Made by a program: the position numbers and the translations under genes. A stretch of 64,000 nt of DNA from positions 1-64,000 of the forward strand of contig NZ_JAGGLR010000025.1 in the NCBI RefSeq assembly GCF_017874715.1. The letters are read 5' to 3'. Source of the stretch: Streptomyces iranensis (GTDB lineage: Bacteria; Actinomycetota; Actinomycetes; Streptomycetales; Streptomycetaceae). Under the pieces are notes generated by a model. It made no database searches. It was not told where the DNA came from and saw nothing but the letters and a program-made list of their open reading frames with translations. This document shows positions 61,991 through 64,000 of the stretch, piece by piece (position 1 is the stretch's first letter; every line of letters starts with the position of its first letter).

Positions 61991-62062
61991 GCGGGAGCTG
62001 TCCGGGCATCGCGCTTTTCTGGGCCCATTCGGGCCGCCGCCGGGGCCCCTTCCCGCGGTCGT
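61981..62062. repeat. Right direct repeat of the island
   Basis: gggagctgtccgggcatcgc+gc at 61993-62014 is identical to 53443-53464. Flanking similarity includes cccg.acag on the left and gggccgccgc plus cccctt.cgcgg on the right. The left hairpin arm is degraded here (cccgaacag for cccggacag). It coincides with the point where terminase homology ends and lies just before the 3' end of the MFS gene. Confidence 0.6.
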
Positions 62063-62076
62063 ACCGGGTGCCCGGA

Positions 62077-63275
62077 TCAGTGAGGCGTTCGGCGAAGCGC
62101 ACCCAGCGTAAGGATCATGAGCACCGCGGTGCATCCGCCCAGCACCATGACCGCGGACGGAGAGCTGCGGTCCAGGACGACTCCCCCTACGAGCGCACCC
62201 ATAGAGATCGTGGCCTGAAAGGAGGCGGTGAACAGGACCGATGCCGCTTCCGGGGCATGCGGTGCCGCCTTGGCGAAGCAGGTCTGCGACGCGACCGGCA
62301 CGGCGCCGTACGCGATGCCCCACACGATCAGCAGTACCACCGCGCCGGCCTCCCAGCGGCCCAACGCTGGAAGCAGGAGGGTCACCGCGGCGATCAGGCC
62401 GCCCGCGAGCCCGAGGACGGTCCGGGGATACCGGGCCACCCAGGCGCCGCCCAGGAAGTTGCCGAGGATGCCGGCGGCACCGTAGAGCAGCAAGAACGTG
62501 GTGATCAGAGCATCGCCGACATGGGTGGCCTGTTCCAGGAACGGTGTCACGTAGGTGTACGTGCCGAAGTGAGCCAGCACGACAAGAAACGTCAGCAAGA
62601 GCGCGAAGCGGATGCTGGCGCTGCGGAGCATGCCATTGAGGACGCCCAGCCGTGTGGTCTGGATCGGCGGAAGCGGCGGCACGAGCAGGAGCAGCATGAC
62701 CAGTACGCCGACCGCCAGGGCTCCCATGACGGTGAAGGCCGTTCGCCATCCGGCGAGATCTCCGATGAGGGTGCCGGCTGGTACGCCGAGAACGGATCCC
62801 AGCGGCACGGCAGAGAAGATCACAGCGGTGGCCCTGCCGACCGGGACCGGCGGCACCAGTCGTTCCGCCAACCCGCCCCGATCGACCAGAAGCCGCCGAT
62901 GGTGATCCCCACCATGATCCGAGAGGTCAGTACGGGCCAGTAGTCGGGCGCCGCGGCGGCAAGGAAGTTCGCCAATGCCAGCAGGAGCATGAAAGCGCAC
63001 AGCATCAGTCGGCGGTCGAGGCGTGCCGTGGCCGCGGTGACCAGCGGAGCGGCGATAGCCGCCAGGAAGCCGGGCATGGCCATCATCAGTCCGGCCATCC
63101 CGTCCGAGACGGTGAAGCTGGATCCGATCGAGGTCAGCAGACCGATCGGCAGGATCTCGGTGGTGACGGTGGCGAAGATCCCCAGCATCACCGAGACCAC
63201 GGCCGGCCACCCCTTCAGCGGGGCCCGATGGGGCGAGAGTTGGCCGTCGACCGAAGCGGTGATGGTGATCGGCAT
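62077..63275 (-). pseudogene. MFS transporter (DHA1-like), single frameshift
   Basis: The N-terminal part starts at ATG 63275 (MPITITASVDGQLSPHRAPL) and gives helices 1-4 (PAVVSVMLGIFATVTTEILP, GLMMAMPGFLAAIAAPLVTA, GITIGGFWSIGAG). The rest is in another frame from AERLVPPVPVGRATAVIFSA to the stop. The join is IGAG-LAERLV at about 62872-62877; one missing G in the ccc/ggg run would restore one 12-helix protein of about 399 residues. Relatives (AraJ/NepI-like) export sugars, nucleosides or drugs. The upstream TetR gene is its likely regulator. A sequencing error is possible. Confidence 0.8.
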
Positions 63276-63434
63276 GGCGTTCCGTCCTGTGAGAGGCAGC
63301 GCGTTCGCCATCAGCCCAGCAGGTTTCATCAAGAGGTGGCTGGCAGGTCTGCGACCGCACCCTTGCCGTTCACGGGTGATGTTGTATCCCCGCGAGCGCC
63401 TATGACCAGCCCTCCGGTCTGAGGAGACGGTTGA

Positions 63435-64000
63435 TCAGCGGGGGCGCAGGCCGTCGATGAGCAAGGTGCAGATGGACTGCAGGGCGGCCTCGGACCCCGG
63501 GGACCGCCATTCGGGGGCGTGCGCCGGATGGTGGTAGGCCATGGTGGCGTCGAAGACGGTTCGCGCCGTCGCGGTGGGGTCGGGGGAGGTGAAGTCGCCG
63601 CTGGTGACGCCGTCGGCGATGATGACGCGCAGCTGCTCGACCAGGTCGGTCACATGGTCGGCGGCCGCGCTGCTGTGTTCGGCCGCCAGGACCCGGTACG
63701 TGGCGAAGAGCTCCGGGTCCTCGGACAGCAGGGTCCGCTTGGCGGCGAACAGCGTGGTGAACCAGGTGCGGAGCCGCTCGGGCGGGGCCTGCCGGGTGTC
63801 GGCCGCGACCGCCGCGAGGGGGTCGCGCGCCCGGCCCAGCCAGCGCCGGGTGACGGCTTCGCGCAGCGCCGCCTTGGACGGGAAGTGGCGGTAGACGCTG
63901 GCGTGGCTGACTCCCAGAGCCCGCGCCACGTCCAGCACCGTGGCCTTCGCCGGTCCATGGCGGCGCAGCACGTCCTCGGTGGCCGTCAGGATGGTCTCGG
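63435..64000 (-). CDS. TetR-family regulator, 5' end beyond the window
   Basis: The frame stays open to the window edge, reading ETILTATEDVLRRHGPAKAT before VLDVARALGVSHASVYRHFP and SKAALREAV. That is a TetR helix-turn-helix, with the usual first helix cut at position 64000; an internal ATG or GTG would break helix 1. The ligand part contains RTWFTTLFAAKRTLLSEDPE. It lies upstream of the frameshifted MFS gene on the same strand with 159 bp between, so it probably controls that efflux gene. Confidence 0.88.
   Translation of the reverse strand, partial: ETILTATEDVLRRHGPAKATVLDVARALGVSHASVYRHFPSKAALREAVTRRWLGRARDPLAAVAADTRQAPPERLRTWFTTLFAAKRTLLSEDPELFATYRVLAAEHSSAAADHVTDLVEQLRVIIADGVTSGDFTSPDPTATARTVFDATMAYHHPAHAPEWRSPGSEAALQSICTLLIDGLRPR

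Overview
The window is high-GC actinomycete chromosome, almost certainly Streptomyces. The evidence is strong GC bias at third codon positions, many GTG and some TTG starts behind GGAGG-type sites, 4-bp ATGA/GTGA gene overlaps, and familiar streptomycete gene families (SpoIIE-type phosphatase, monomeric isocitrate dehydrogenase, MHS transporter, PucR, split arg operons, Cys-rich leader peptide).

Layout. 1-0.96 kb is a non-coding block of GC-rich tandem repeats. 1-9 kb holds a degenerate histidine-phosphatase homologue, a broken GNAT gene, monomeric isocitrate dehydrogenase, a GAF-SpoIIE phosphatase, and two regulator/oxidoreductase pairs (TetR with quinone oxidoreductase, TetR with SDR) that have palindromic operators between or beside them. 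9-13.9 kb is argCJBDR; argG and argH lie at 27.9-30.7 kb. Both arginine promoters carry paired ARG boxes over -35/-10 hexamers spaced 17 bp. 14-23 kb holds a BASS transporter, small oxidoreductases, a three-gene flavinylated electron-transfer operon (ferric-reductase-like, FMN-binding, ApbE), a secreted endonuclease/phosphatase, an SDR/MarR pair and an MHS permease. 23.3-27.7 kb looks catabolic (PucR, two unusual SDRs, TetR, carboxymuconolactone-decarboxylase-like). 30.7-38.3 kb is mixed housekeeping. 38.4-41.4 kb is metNIQ behind a Cys-rich leader peptide. 42.6-49.7 kb is cobalamin biosynthesis: cobL, a giant BluB-CobT fusion with about 860 residues of acidic low-complexity sequence in front, and cobA/cysG. 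A TrmH-type methyltransferase and a Ser/Thr kinase follow.

Accessory region. About 53.4-62.0 kb is a decayed prophage-like island between imperfect direct repeats. It holds a terminase lacking its N-terminus, a frameshifted portal gene and a minor-capsid remnant fused to a membrane tail. Two opposite-strand cargo genes sit between the phage genes; one encodes a small membrane protein with an N-terminal RHIM/amyloid-like VVQAG motif. The island also carries an XRE regulator, an orphan protein, a radical SAM enzyme and a PCMT-like methyltransferase resembling a RiPP-maturation module with no obvious precursor gene. Beyond it lie a frameshifted MFS gene and a TetR gene cut by the window edge.

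Repeats. Two dispersed intergenic families recur at gene ends, one ending in a C(UUCG)G hairpin. A 162-bp MITE-like element sits upstream of the kinase gene. No rRNA, tRNA or CRISPR was seen.
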